Shown here: piece after piece, positions 22,565-32,570 of the stretch
Numbering within the stretch: position 1 is the first letter of the stretch
Layout of the letters: every line of letters starts with the position of its first letter
Assembly (NCBI RefSeq): GCF_030269925.1
Contig: NC_085116.1
Span: 4,154,001-4,218,000, forward strand
DNA length: 64,000 nt
DNA from: Bombyx mori
Lineage: Eukaryota; Arthropoda; Insecta; Lepidoptera; Bombycidae
Direction of reading: 5' to 3'
Notes under the pieces: model-generated
The model's database searches: none
What the model was told of the DNA's origin: nothing
Seen by the model: only the letters and a program-made list of their open reading frames with translations
Program-made: the position numbers and the translations under genes

Positions 22565-23158
22565 TGTGGGCTGTAAGATACATAGATAACAAAGGATAAA
22601 AGGCAATTGACCGCTTTCCGTGAAAGTTTGGGATACTCTTCAACCATTACGTAAATCTTGTCGCGAACGTCCTACCGTCGAACGGCGAACTCCTAGGGGT
22701 CCGCGTACCCCACTTTGAGAAACCGGGCTCTAAAGCAATAAAAAATATTCAGACATACTTACGTGGTCAAATTAGAGATTAGGTACGTTTTCCTACGCTT
22801 CTGGATTCTGGCTACGAAACCCTAATTGTGTGACAGTGACGGTGAATATGACGGTGTAGCAACTATATAAAATCAACTCTATTAACCAAGACTTTGAAGA
22901 ATAACTTAAACCAACACCTTAGTGGCTTGTGACCAAGCACACTTTAAGCTGGAGGTACAAAATATAACCGTTTATTTATATTTACATCTGGAACAAACCT
23001 GAGAAAATAGTTGCCTTTCACATGATTTTAAAGTGTAATTTTATTTCTGCTGATTCTGGCTTACTTTATGGCGTGTGATCACAATCGTTAGAAGACGCCA
23101 CGAATACTAGGGGCACAGCAGACTCACAGGTGTAGGTTACAGGGAAAAGTGAAAGGAC
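22565..23158. other. Unannotated stretch
   Basis: No supported gene or recognisable repeat, apart from short frames (for example 22462-22647 minus) that overlap the repeat edge. Confidence 0.4.
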
Positions 23159-23159
23159 C

Positions 23160-23755
23160 AGGCCGTGGCGCAGTGTATGTCGGCGATACGGAGCTGCTGT
23201 GAAAGAGCAACCAGTTCCTGGTGTATCGCGGTTCCGACCCAGGAGGCTGGTTCTAGTCCGGGGGTATTGGAGAACACCAGTGGCACCGCCTGGTACGGAC
23301 TAACGGGCGGCCGTATCGTGACTCCCGACGTAGAGGCGTCGACTATCAGCTCTGGTGATAGGACCTCTTGTCCGCACGGGTAGTTACCACCACGCTGCCT
23401 ATTTCTGCCGTGAAGCAGTAATGCGTTTCGGTTTGAAGGGTGGAGCAGCCGTTGTAACCATACTAAGACCTTAGAACTTATATCTCAAGGTAGGTGGCGC
23501 ATTTACGTTGTAGATGTCAATCATTTACGGTGTGATCAAATAACCGCCCTAACTGGGCTGCCAGTCGCAACCGCCATTCCAGAAGCTGAGGACCGGACGA
23601 GATGGAAACAGCTCACGAGACAGGCCACGGTCAATTTTCAGGGACACGACCTTCAGCAATTAAGAAAGCGACGAAGAAGAAGAAGTCTATGAGCTCCAGT
23701 AACCACTTAGCACCAGGTGGGCTGTAAGCTCGTCCTCTAGCAATAAAAAAAAAGG
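23160..23755 (+). repeat. Composite SINE: unusual tRNA-like head, Bm1 3' body, with an internal LINE-derived insert
   Basis: The Bm1 3' body is clear from GTGATAGGACCTCTTGTCCG (23353) to ATGTC (23519) and again from TATGAGCTCCAGTAACCAC (about 23686) to poly(A). Upstream is a 190-bp head unlike the usual Bm1 head, with box-A-like GTGGCGCAGTG and box-B-like GGTTCTAGTCC. The insert 23520-23685 encodes EDRTRWKQLTRQATVNFQGH, typical of a LINE ORF C-terminus. Confidence 0.65.
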
Positions 23756-24110
23756 TCGACGACTCCGCCGCCGGCCGTCCTTGCTGTGAGCGTATGATTG
23801 TCATATCCACCGTGGTAAGTCCACCTTGGTGATTCCTCCGACTCTGCCAGTGCAGTATCGGGCGGGGATCGTGCGTCGGGCGAGAATGCATGAGAATTGA
23901 TTAGTGGGTGAGCCTTTAACATCTTCGGCCCCCGAGTCCCACATACTCCTTATATAAAAATATAAAAAAAGGCGCAGCCAAACCACACCAACAGATATAT
24001 TTGTGACATGTGTATTACATATATACATGTTTTGGTCGATATTTATATTATAGCAGCTATTTGAATGGAGTAAACTTTATGATCAATTAAAAACATCGAG
24101 CTGTTGATAC
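23756..24110. other. Unannotated stretch
   Basis: No supported gene. The overlapping minus frames at 23631-24028 are not consistent with a protein. Confidence 0.4.
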
Positions 24111-24111
24111 T

Positions 24112-24334
24112 AATCTATACTAATATAAAAATCTACAGTGGTTTTTACGGATGTTTAGTTATAACTACTGAACCATGCATCCGATTGACTTGAAACTTGG
24201 AATAACATGTAGAAAATAAATGTACTTAATGGATAGGCTAATATTTATATGAGTGTTGAACTCCCTAATAATAATGACAATAAATAATAATGTTAATTTT
24301 AAATGCCCAGCGAAGCAGGCGAGTACGGCTAGAA
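24112..24334 (+). mobile_element. Helitron-like non-autonomous element
   Basis: Starts TCTATACTAATATAAAAATC and ends GGCGAGTACGG followed by CTAG, with the usual internal block GAACCATGCATCCGATTGAC. The following 90 bp resemble sequence at 33395-33590. Confidence 0.7.
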
Positions 24335-24768
24335 CCAAATAAAATTGATCTTTAATTATAAATGTCGCGTATTAAGCGAAATGTCGTTTAAACCAAATAG
24401 CCTTTCACCCCTCGATATGATAGGAATAAACATTTAACGATTGCAATACATAAATTAAACAGTGTTTTTAACGTGAACAAGTTTTATTAAAACATTTGCT
24501 AAATATGGCGCATAGACTACTATACCATATAGTGAATCTAACGTTAATCTGTAATTGAATTTTTGCCACAATGGACTGTTAGAACTAGGAGTTAGGTATT
24601 TGCCTGGCATGAATCCATCACATCATTGACCTATTTTGTTCTTGTATTTTCTCTTTTTCAGCTTAAAACTGTAATATTAACTACGTAAGTAAGACCAGAA
24701 CATGGCGTGTTTGAAACTATTTATATTTTTAGATATGGAAAAAAAATCATCAACACATAAAGAGAAGA
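24335..24768. other. Repeat-related spacer and MTRFR 3' flank
   Basis: 24340-24425 (CCTTTCACCCCTCGATATGA) recurs in diverged form at 33400-33590, so it is a dispersed repeat of unknown class. The minus-strand AATAAA at 24487-24482 is a plausible poly(A) signal for the LYR/MTRFR transcript. Confidence 0.5.
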
Positions 24769-26782
24769 TTATATTATGCCTTCCCGTTTCTTCCATTCAT
24801 CTTTTAATTTGGATATTTTCTGTTTTTTTGTTGCATTCCGTTTATACTTTTTTTCTTCGATAAGTTTCCTCTGCGCCGATACACTTTCAGGGCCATTGAT
24901 CATATCATCCAGTTTTTCAATTAACAATTCCCGGGCTTTCTTCCGATTATCGTCTTGACAACGACTTGTGTGACATTTTATGACGGTACCTGAAAATTTC
25001 GTTTAATCAATTGAAAAAGTGATTTAATTTTTTTCATTTGCAACAATGAATTTTTTGTGATGGGAAGATTGCTGTTCAGGTAAATGAGCTGGCGGGCTCA
25101 GATAGTATCGAGGGGTAAATCTGCTCATGACTCATCTGGTGTGGCTAAATAATAAAACAATGGACCTACAAATTATTATTTATTTAAATTATAATATAAA
25201 TTATTATTTACAAACTTGTGTAATTACTGACAGTTGTAAAGAGCACATCAGTAAGTGCCACTATTCTCACTGTTACTTCAGTTAGCAGTTAAAGATTATG
25301 TTTTAACAGTAAGACAACTATGACAGGGACAGGACAGGACAGGGAGGCGGATCTCGCCCAACCCCTGGCCCTCTAGGTGTTTCGGGTCCCCCCTCACATG
25401 TCGGTCTGGGGACCGGCGAGGGGAGCCTAAGAAGACGACGTGCAAGCTGCTCTGCACGCGTTTTACGCAAGAGCATCCGGGTGATGGAAGGCCGGCTATC
25501 CTCGACCCACGCTGGTTCTGACCCAGCGGGGTATTCCGTAGGATAGCTCACTCTAACCGGCGCCATCTAGGCGGGCTCCGGATAGCATGCCGACCGAGAG
25601 GGCTGGTGGTCGTGGCGCCGACGACCGCCAGTCCGGCGTCCCGAGGGGGAGGGTGATGGGAGAGATGTGCTCCACACTAAACGCTTCACTTTCCCCCCTT
25701 TGCCTCTTCATGAGTTCTGTCTCATGCGAGGTTTGGACGTTGGTTGTTGAGCGACAGGAGGTTTTAGTCAGTTCGACTCTGACATGCTCCGCCCTTTATC
25801 CCCAGTGGAGGGCGGAAGTCCGGCGATTTCCAAAAAAAAAAAAAATATTAATATGAAATTAGTGTTTTGTCGTACTGACCAATTTGATCTGAAATATCTC
25901 CTTTTTGGTTAAACATTCCTAATTCAAATTTATAAATTCATTTAGCTCAGCGGTCAGGGAACCGGGGTAAATTACCCCAAATGGGGTAAAATGAAATTGG
26001 GGGGGGTAAAAATGAAACTGCCCTGAAATTTTCCCGAAAAAATATTTTTAAATTTAAAAAGCTTTTTCATGGGGGCTATATATAAATTTTAAACTAGTTT
26101 TTTCGTCTAATAATACAAGAAAAATATCATATCAATTATAAAATAACACAAAATTATCATTTACTTAAATTTTCTGTGGGGCGATTTTTTATCCTCAACT
26201 GTATATTACATATATTATTATTATTACCATTATGTATTACTATGTATTACATTGATAAATTGAATAAATGATGTTTAAATTAAATTTTTAGTTATTTGTT
26301 TTGTTTTCAGAATTATCATGGGGGCTATAATATGAAAGATGCTAAAAAGAAGCGATTTCGTTTTTTTTTTGTTCTTACACAAAAATATTTTGGGGTAATA
26401 ATTAAAAAAGAAGGATTAATGATGTGTACGGCGCTGGTGTTGCAGAAGAAAGCACGGTACAAACTTATAGTCTTTGCTCACCCCATTAAATGCAACAAAG
26501 TCTAAATTACAATAAATTAATAACCACCTCACAATTTAAATTAAAATGCATGGGTTACAGTAGATCGTCATAACAATATTTACCTGTGGGGATGTGTGTA
26601 AGAACCACACAATTAGAATTCTTGTTTACAGCTGACCCTCCTGGGCCACTTCCTCTAACAAATTTTTCAGATAATTCACACTCATTGATCTTTGGTACTT
26701 TGGAATAATCTATTGTATGTTTAAAGGCAGCTGCTAAGCGTGGACTGAAATTTCTAAAATATTTTGAAGTGAGCAAGAACAT
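24769..26782 (-). CDS. MTRFR: MTRFR/C12orf65-like mitochondrial ribosome rescue factor, second ORF of an apparent bicistronic mRNA
   Basis: Two coding exons on the minus strand: 26782-26584 and 24989-24769. The join (phase 1, GT donor at 26583-26582, AG acceptor ending at 24990) completes a Gly codon and reads on as [11 protein letters not shown], as in class-I release-factor-like proteins of the C12orf65 family. The product is 139 residues; human MTRFR is 166. Residues 1-20 are basic and hydrophobic (start [12 protein letters not shown]), as expected for mitochondrial import. The GGQ-domain core lies at about 42-73 ([19 protein letters not shown]), followed by a very Lys-rich C-terminal tail typical of rescue factors that bind ribosomal RNA. 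Family members act on stalled mitochondrial large subunits carrying peptidyl-tRNA. Odd point: the expected GGQ is GGS at residues 48-50. The ATG lies one base after the stop of the LYR-motif ORF in the same exon. The intron holds a LINE fragment and a hAT-like repeat. A minus-strand AATAAA lies at 24487-24482. Confidence 0.88.
25313..25848 (+). mobile_element. LINE 3' fragment in the MTRFR intron
   Basis: Plus-orientation 3' part of a non-LTR element, from GGGACAGGACAGGACAGGG to GGCGATTTCC and poly(A). It matches the inverted copy at 31186-31838 over most of its length. It includes CATGCTCCGCCCTTTATCCC near the tail. No coding frame is retained with confidence. Confidence 0.8.
25948..26420 (+). 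mobile_element. hAT-type element, copy 1 (family also at 47.3 kb)
   Basis: Begins CAGCGGTCAGGGAACCGG and shares the GGGGTAAATTACCC block and the internal AAAGATGCTAAAAAGAAGCG with the better defined copy at 47310-47624. The right terminus is not clear. Located in the MTRFR intron. Confidence 0.6.
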
Positions 26783-26783
26783 G

Positions 26784-27159
26784 TCACACAACTGACCCTC
26801 TCTGCAGCAAGGCCTGACCTTTCTGTAAAATAAAACAAGTCATTATTTTTCTATATTATTATTTATTGATATTAAAAATAAAACTACTTATTACTAATTT
26901 AGTATATTTGAATCGTGACTTCATTACGAATTCAAATTTTGTTTGTAGCATGTTGGTTTTTAAAAGAAAACAAATATTATGTTTAAATAGGTACCTGATA
27001 CGCGAAGCTAATTTTCTCCAGATCAGTTAAGTTTTGGTTATTTTTGAATTCGATTTTAATTGAGCGCCGAAAATAATCTGGGTCGGTGAGTTTTAATGAT
27101 TTCGAGTACATCAACAAATTTCTATACAACCTTAATACTTCTTTCCGGGTAATATTCAT
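26784..27159 (-). CDS. LYR-motif mitochondrial microprotein (MIEF1-microprotein/L0R8F8-like), first ORF of the bicistronic mRNA
   Basis: Two exons on the minus strand, 27159-26995 and 26822-26784, joined in phase 0 across a 172-nt GT-AG intron (tract TTTTATTTTACAG before 26822). The product is 67 residues; the human MIEF1 microprotein is 70. Residues 11-13 are L-Y-R within [11 protein letters not shown], followed by a conserved Phe (DPDYF, residue 30) and a basic helix with KNNQNL, matching the order of elements in that protein. The C-terminus [12 protein letters not shown] corresponds to the end of the family. Members bind mitochondrial acyl carrier protein; the human one, with MALSU1, sits on the mitochondrial large subunit and prevents premature joining. 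This ORF is too short and too split for simple ORF calling, so I found it by reading the exon upstream of MTRFR. The TGA stop is followed by C and then the MTRFR ATG, so both products probably come from one mRNA. The family assignment is from recall and could be another small LYRM protein. Confidence 0.8.
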
Positions 27160-28388
27160 AATTTTATTAGTAGATAAGTGAGAAAATTCAAGATATTTAT
27201 GATTATTTTTCTATGGCCACGAAAACTGTAATGATGATTAAAAAAATGTCGTAATTATGTAATTAAATTCACAAACCCGGAATAAAACAGGTCAAAAGTT
27301 CTTATGTTTTTTTTTGGTTTAGGGTCTACCGTCTATGGTTATTTTATTAAGCAGTCTTCCCATTTTTCAACTCACACGGCAAAGGTATTAAACCATACAG
27401 CCCAATCCTTTGTATATTGTTTTATGAAAATAGATATGGAACGAAATGAAACAAAGTTGATTAATTTTAGTCATTATTCAATTGACATTGTGGGGCCTTC
27501 GCGTGAATCTTGGTTCAGGCAATATGGGGTTTGGGTCCGTTACCGGAATGACTGTGTCCAATTTCACACACACAGCTATTTATTACACAAAAACAATTAG
27601 AAGGAGAAAAGCAACAAGCACAAGCACAGTTGGATAGCTCACAGCAAACGATAAGAAAAAGTCCAGGCAAAGAAGGAGACATAAACTGTATGTTATACAC
27701 TAAACATTCAATATTTAGTCGATCGAGACATTCTTAAGCGAGTAAATGTGACGTCAGCTTTGTGGTCAGAGGTCTGCGGACGACTGGCGCGAGAAGCTGC
27801 GACGGCGCGGCGCACTTCGCACCGTTCACACAAAGACTTCTGAACTACGCATGATGTTAAAGGAAACCACGCGAAGTAGGATAAAATATATTTTGGGTTT
27901 ACTAAGATTTTTCAGTGAACTTTTTGGAAGATCTCAAGAAGATACATTCGACGCTTTGTTTCTTTTTGCCACATTTGCACACTTTCACTGATTACAGTTA
28001 TTGCTTGTTCCGTACATCGTGTACGGAACATTCAGGCATCATACCTTCGTGTACATCTAAAAAAACACTAAGTTAACATAGTAATAGTAGGTACATAGTA
28101 ATTTACACAACTTCACTTCTTTCGTTCCTGCAAAAAGCTTCTTTAATACAATTTTTTTTCGGTTTGTTTATCCATTTGTGCAGGCAAAAGCAATGTGAAT
28201 CATAAGCCATTTTTGGAAGTCTACATCTTTTAGAATTAATCGTAGTTCTATATTTATTATATATTATTTATATTTCTATATTTATTCTATAGGTATAAAG
28301 TATTTCTCAACATCTTCATAACATACATAGATCAAACAAATCGCATGATATCTCATTGAGTCACTAGTTCATTACACATCATTCGTTG
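27160..28388. other. Putative promoter/5' flank of the LYR/MTRFR gene and repeat family A copy
   Basis: The minus-strand gene begins at 27159, so its promoter should lie here; no TATA box can be fixed. 27715-27850 is GC-rich. 27882-28150 is a diverged copy of the repeat at 34925-35300 (AACTTTTTGGAAGATCTC; ACACAACTTCACTTC). A perfect 10-bp inverted repeat with a 3-base loop lies at 28007-28029. The frame 27304-27600 is not considered a gene. Confidence 0.5.
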
Positions 28389-28396
28389 GGATCAGT

Positions 28397-28799
28397 CAAT
28401 ACCGTCTTTACCATAAGGGCACACGGGGCCCGTGCCCAGGGCCCTCATTCTCAGGGGGCCCCGAAAGACCGACAATTTCTCTCACACGTTTATTCTCAAA
28501 ACATTTTTTCAGGCACATTACACTTTTTTCACAAATCAGTAATCACAAGGCATAGTATATGCGTATAATAGAAGATTTTGCTCAACAGAAATCCCGAATG
28601 AAAGCGTTATCGAAATCGTAACCAAAAAACCAGCAGCATTCTAATATCATTAATGACATATTATAAACTGTATTTGATTACCTATAATAAATGGGCATAC
28701 TCACTAAAAAATATTATTATAATTAGCTTTTTTTACTTTCCAAAAGGGCCTCAAATTTTTGTGTGCCCAAGGGCCCCATCCTAGTTTAAGACGTCCCTG
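28397..28799. mobile_element. hAT-type non-autonomous element with perfect 8-bp target duplication
   Basis: Flanked by GGATCAGT at 28389-28396 and 28800-28807. The ends CAATACCGTCTTTACC and, reversed, CAGGGACGTCTTAAAC form imperfect inverted repeats; subterminal GGGCCC-rich segments are also inverted. 403 bp with no transposase frame. Confidence 0.85.
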
Positions 28800-28807
28800 G
28801 GATCAGT

Positions 28808-29431
28808 ATAGTTTGGAGTTGAAAAGTACGATTCTAATTGGTGATTTAACACAACGTTTTTAAAACAAAAACATTATTGTTTTTATTGAACTGTTATGTG
28901 AAATGTTTTATTTTACCAATTTTAATGTTCTTCGGACTTAAATCTTGTAAAAATCGTGTCTTTAGTTAAATTGTGAAAATGTTAACTAAATGAAGAAATA
29001 AAAAATTAACTGATCAACATATTCTGTTGGATAATTAAAAAAATATTTAAATCTTTAAATTAATTCCCACTTACATTAAAATAAAAAAAGGTTTTATCAT
29101 CTCATTTCACTATTTGTCAAAAATGCTTGGCGTTTTGGTGTATGTTCCCTTGGCTTACTTAAAGTGCTTAATGAACAAAACCAAAACAAATTATCACCAC
29201 ACCAGCTTTGACACCAGCTCTGAAAATTAAAGTTGAAACTATTGCAGAGGTGTTGCAGAGTAAATTTACTTTTTCTCTTTGTTCAGTGTTTAATTGCGCT
29301 TTTAAATCGCAACGAAGTATTTTATTAATTGAAAGTAGTCCCTGTTGATTTTCTTTGTTCCTTATTGATATTTGAGGTTTCTCCTAAAAACAGGGACTTT
29401 TTTGTTGACATCATTTCGTTATTCGGCCAAA
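28808..29431 (+). promoter_or_regulatory. 5' flank and 5' UTR of the Dredd gene
   Basis: Unique AT-rich sequence between the hAT element and the caspase ATG. It must contain the promoter or an upstream exon border. No core promoter motif is convincing. The ATG context is GCCAAAATG, with A at -3. Confidence 0.35.
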
Positions 29432-31063
29432 ATGTTTCGACCTGACGCTTTAGATGAACGAGCTGCATTAGACCGACAGATTATTCACAGCAATCTTATA
29501 AATGTCGATGTCATTTCTCAAATCGAAAGAGAATTGCAAGATGAGCCGTATGACATGGTATCTCTAGTGTTCCTGTTGTATGAAGTACCGGATACTGCTT
29601 TGCAGAAGTTAGTTACACATCAAAAGATAGTGACAGAAATGCTTGGAACTAATTTGAATTTACTTCATGACTGGTATCAGCATTCAAAATCGAAACCCAC
29701 TTGGAAACATGAGTTCCTGGAGGCACTTCTTATTTGTCAATTGTTTAACATAGTTCGAAGAATAGGATTTGATGTCCAAACGCTTCGAAAGCATTACCAG
29801 ACAGATTACCCAGGATTAAGTATGTATGTTGATCCTTTAAGAAAGATTTTATATAAAATATGTGAAGAAATAGACACTCCAAATTTAATAAAACTTCAAA
29901 AATCCTTATTGACATATGATATAGATGTAAGCGGGCACAATATATGTGAAATTATATTACTTGAACTTATGTCAAGAAGATTCATAGGGATTAAGTATTA
30001 CAGACATGATGAAAAATACCTTACTGAAATAAAAATTGATAAGTTTCTGAGAATAATTGAAAACTTTGATGGATTGAGAAAGTTATCATTAGATTTAAAA
30101 TTTCTACAGAATAAATTTGCCAATGAAACAAATCCAAATAATTCCCTCAAGTGTAAGATGGATACTACATCACAACAAAATGAACAACCTGTATTAGTTG
30201 AACATACAAATGAAGGAGGGATTTTTGATATTAACAATCTTTTAGACATACATGAAGATTTAGAAAAATTGCAAATTAATGATGGTTTTCATTTTGAAGC
30301 CGATAAGAATAGACACATGGAAGAAATTTATGAAATAAAAAATAAAAATAGATTAGGATTGTGTTTAATAATAAATCAAGAGAACTTCTATCCATCAAGG
30401 CAAAGTATAGAACTTAACAATCAAATGGATCCATTACAAACAAGGACTGGATCAACCAAAGACAGAATTGCATTAGAAAATACAATGTCATTATTTAATT
30501 TCGTAGTTAATAGTCGTTCTGACTTGGGACACAAAGAGATGATTAATTTCATAAAAGATAATATCAAAAACAATATTCATGAAGATGATAGCATGTTCAT
30601 GTTATGTATTTTGTCACATGGTGTGCGAGGGCACATTTTTGCAGCAGATTCAGTGAAAATTAAAGTTGAAGATATACAAAAGCTATTGGACTCTGATGAA
30701 GCAAAGAAACTGCATTGCATACCGAAAGTTCTTATAATCCAAGCTTGTCAAGTTATTGAAAACCAAAATCCATATCTAACAACTGACTCGCCCTTGGGTA
30801 ATATATTCATAAAAAAATCAGATTTTCTAGTATACTGGGCAACAGCACCTGAATATGAAGCTATAAGACACATTACTAAAGGAACTGTGTTCATACAAAA
30901 TCTTTGCAAAGCAATTAGACTTTATGGAAATAAAAAACATTTATCAGATATTTTTACTATTGTCAATAATACAGTCACAAACTACTGCATGAAACTGAAT
31001 CATCCTCAGGTTCCCATTTATGAAAATAGCTTAAGAAGGGCACTTTACTTATTTAAGCCATGA
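29432..31063 (+). CDS. Dredd: Dredd-type initiator caspase (caspase-8-like)
   Basis: A single uninterrupted 543-codon frame. The start is the ATG at 29432; the frame is open for 20 further codons upstream but has no ATG there. The N-terminal half (about 1-200) is helical and charged, where Dredd and caspase-8 carry death-effector-like domains; similarity there is weak by eye. The C-terminal half is the peptidase C14 domain, with the large-subunit His in ILSHG (His396) and the catalytic Cys in QACQ (Cys439); QACQ instead of QACR/G is a known trait of insect Dredd. The small-subunit part has YWATAPEYEAIRH and a C-terminal RRALYLF. In insects Dredd is activated through IMD and FADD and cleaves IMD and Relish, so this is a cytosolic innate-immune protease. 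It has no introns within the coding region. A LINE 3' fragment begins about 115 bp after the stop, so the native 3' UTR is either short or uses element sequence. Gene symbol by orthology. Confidence 0.9.
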   Translation: MFRPDALDERAALDRQIIHSNLINVDVISQIERELQDEPYDMVSLVFLLYEVPDTALQKLVTHQKIVTEMLGTNLNLLHDWYQHSKSKPTWKHEFLEALLICQLFNIVRRIGFDVQTLRKHYQTDYPGLSMYVDPLRKILYKICEEIDTPNLIKLQKSLLTYDIDVSGHNICEIILLELMSRRFIGIKYYRHDEKYLTEIKIDKFLRIIENFDGLRKLSLDLKFLQNKFANETNPNNSLKCKMDTTSQQNEQPVLVEHTNEGGIFDINNLLDIHEDLEKLQINDGFHFEADKNRHMEEIYEIKNKNRLGLCLIINQENFYPSRQSIELNNQMDPLQTRTGSTKDRIALENTMSLFNFVVNSRSDLGHKEMINFIKDNIKNNIHEDDSMFMLCILSHGVRGHIFAADSVKIKVEDIQKLLDSDEAKKLHCIPKVLIIQACQVIENQNPYLTTDSPLGNIFIKKSDFLVYWATAPEYEAIRHITKGTVFIQNLCKAIRLYGNKKHLSDIFTIVNNTVTNYCMKLNHPQVPIYENSLRRALYLFKP

Positions 31064-31185
31064 TAGAAATTAAGAATATTAATGTTAAAACTCAAAATTG
31101 AATGTAGATAAGAGAAAGTAATCTCCTTCAAGTAGGATGCCATATTTTTATATTGCTAATATTTAGGAAAGTAATCCTATTCTCT

Positions 31186-31838
31186 TTTTTTTTTGGTCAG
31201 GAGGAAATGGCCGGACTTCCGCCCTCCACTGGGGATGGAGGGCGGGGCATGTCAGAGTCGAACTGACTAAAACCTCCTGTCGCTCAACAACCAACTTCCA
31301 AACCTCGCATGAGACAGAACTCATGAAGAGGCAGAGGGGGGAAAGTGAAGCGTTTAGTGCGGAGAACATCTCTCCCATCACCCTCCCCCTCGGGACGCCG
31401 GTCCGGCGGTCGTCGACGCCACGACCACCAGCCCTCTCGGTCGGCAGGCTATCCGAAGCCCGCCTAGATGGCGCCGGTTAGAGTGAGCTATCCTACGGAA
31501 TACCCTGCTGGACCAGAACCAGCGTGGGTCAAGGATAGCCGGCCTTCCATCACCCGGATGCTCTTGCGTAAAACGCGTGCAGAGCAGCTTGCAAGTCGTT
31601 TTCTTAGGCCCCCACGCCGGTCCCCAGACCGACATGTGAGGGGCACCCGAAACACTTAGAGGGCCAGGGCTTGGGCGAGATCCGCCTCCCTGGCCCCCGC
31701 TCGACGGCGGCGGGATGCGTCTCTCACGCGCCCCTCCGCATCCTGCGAGATGGTGCACTCGCAGGAGTCGAGAATCGCTTTCCACGACTCGTCGTCGCCG
31801 AACATCGATGCCACAACACTCGGCAACGACAATGTAAA
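31186..31838 (-). mobile_element. LINE 3' fragment next to Dredd, with 8-bp target duplication
   Basis: An inverted, 5'-truncated element with poly(T) at 31186-31194. TATTCTCT occurs at 31178-31185 and 31839-31846, fitting a target-site duplication. The body matches 25313-25848. Frames across it (31378-31938 minus) are not intact ORFs of a known protein. Confidence 0.83.
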
Positions 31839-31846
31839 TATTCTCT

Positions 31847-32148
31847 AGGATATAAAATATCCTAAATAGGCTCCTGGATAATCTGATTTTTAAAATATCA
31901 GATATTTTGAGATCCTTGAAGTTTGAACCGAGTTGCACTGAGTGACTGTTGTTATTGGGACTTTAAAATTAGTGATATTATCAAACCAAATTCTTAATGA
32001 TTATTTATTCCAATTGAAATTATAATATTCTATGAAAGAAAAATGCTCAGTAGTTTTATTATATGAAAACAAATAGCAACAATACCTGAACAATACTGTG
32101 TTATGATGAATCTCATGATTTGTATTTTTTCCACAAAATAATTTCATT
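31847..32148. other. Unannotated stretch
   Basis: AT-rich, no feature recognised. Confidence 0.4.
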
Positions 32149-32570
32149 TTTTTTTATTGCTTAGATGGGTGGATGAGCTCACAGCCCACCTGGTGTTAAG
32201 CGGTTACTGGAGCTCATAGACGTCTACAACGTAAACGCGCCACCCGCCTTGAGATGTAAGTTCTAAGATCTCGAGTATAGTTACAATGGCTGCCCCACTC
32301 TTCAAACTGAAACACATTACTGCTTCACGGCAGAAATAGGCAGGGTGATGGTACCTACCCAGGCTAACTCACAAAAGGTCTTACCACCTGTAATTACGCA
32401 AATTATTATTTTGCGGATTTGATTTTTATTACACGATGTTATTCCTTCACTGTGGAAGTCAATCGTGAACATTTGTTAAGTAGTACGTCTTTCATTAGAA
32501 AAATTGGTGCTTCCCGCGGGATTCGAACACCGGTGTGCATCGCTCAACACGAATGCATCGGACGTCTTTA

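Noticed and set aside
27304..27600. 98-codon plus-strand frame upstream of the LYR/MTRFR gene
   Set aside because: Composition looks random, no conserved motif, and it lies in the likely promoter region of a minus-strand gene.
31378..31938. 186-codon minus-strand frame
   Set aside because: Spans a truncated LINE fragment and its flank across the target duplication, so it cannot be an original gene.
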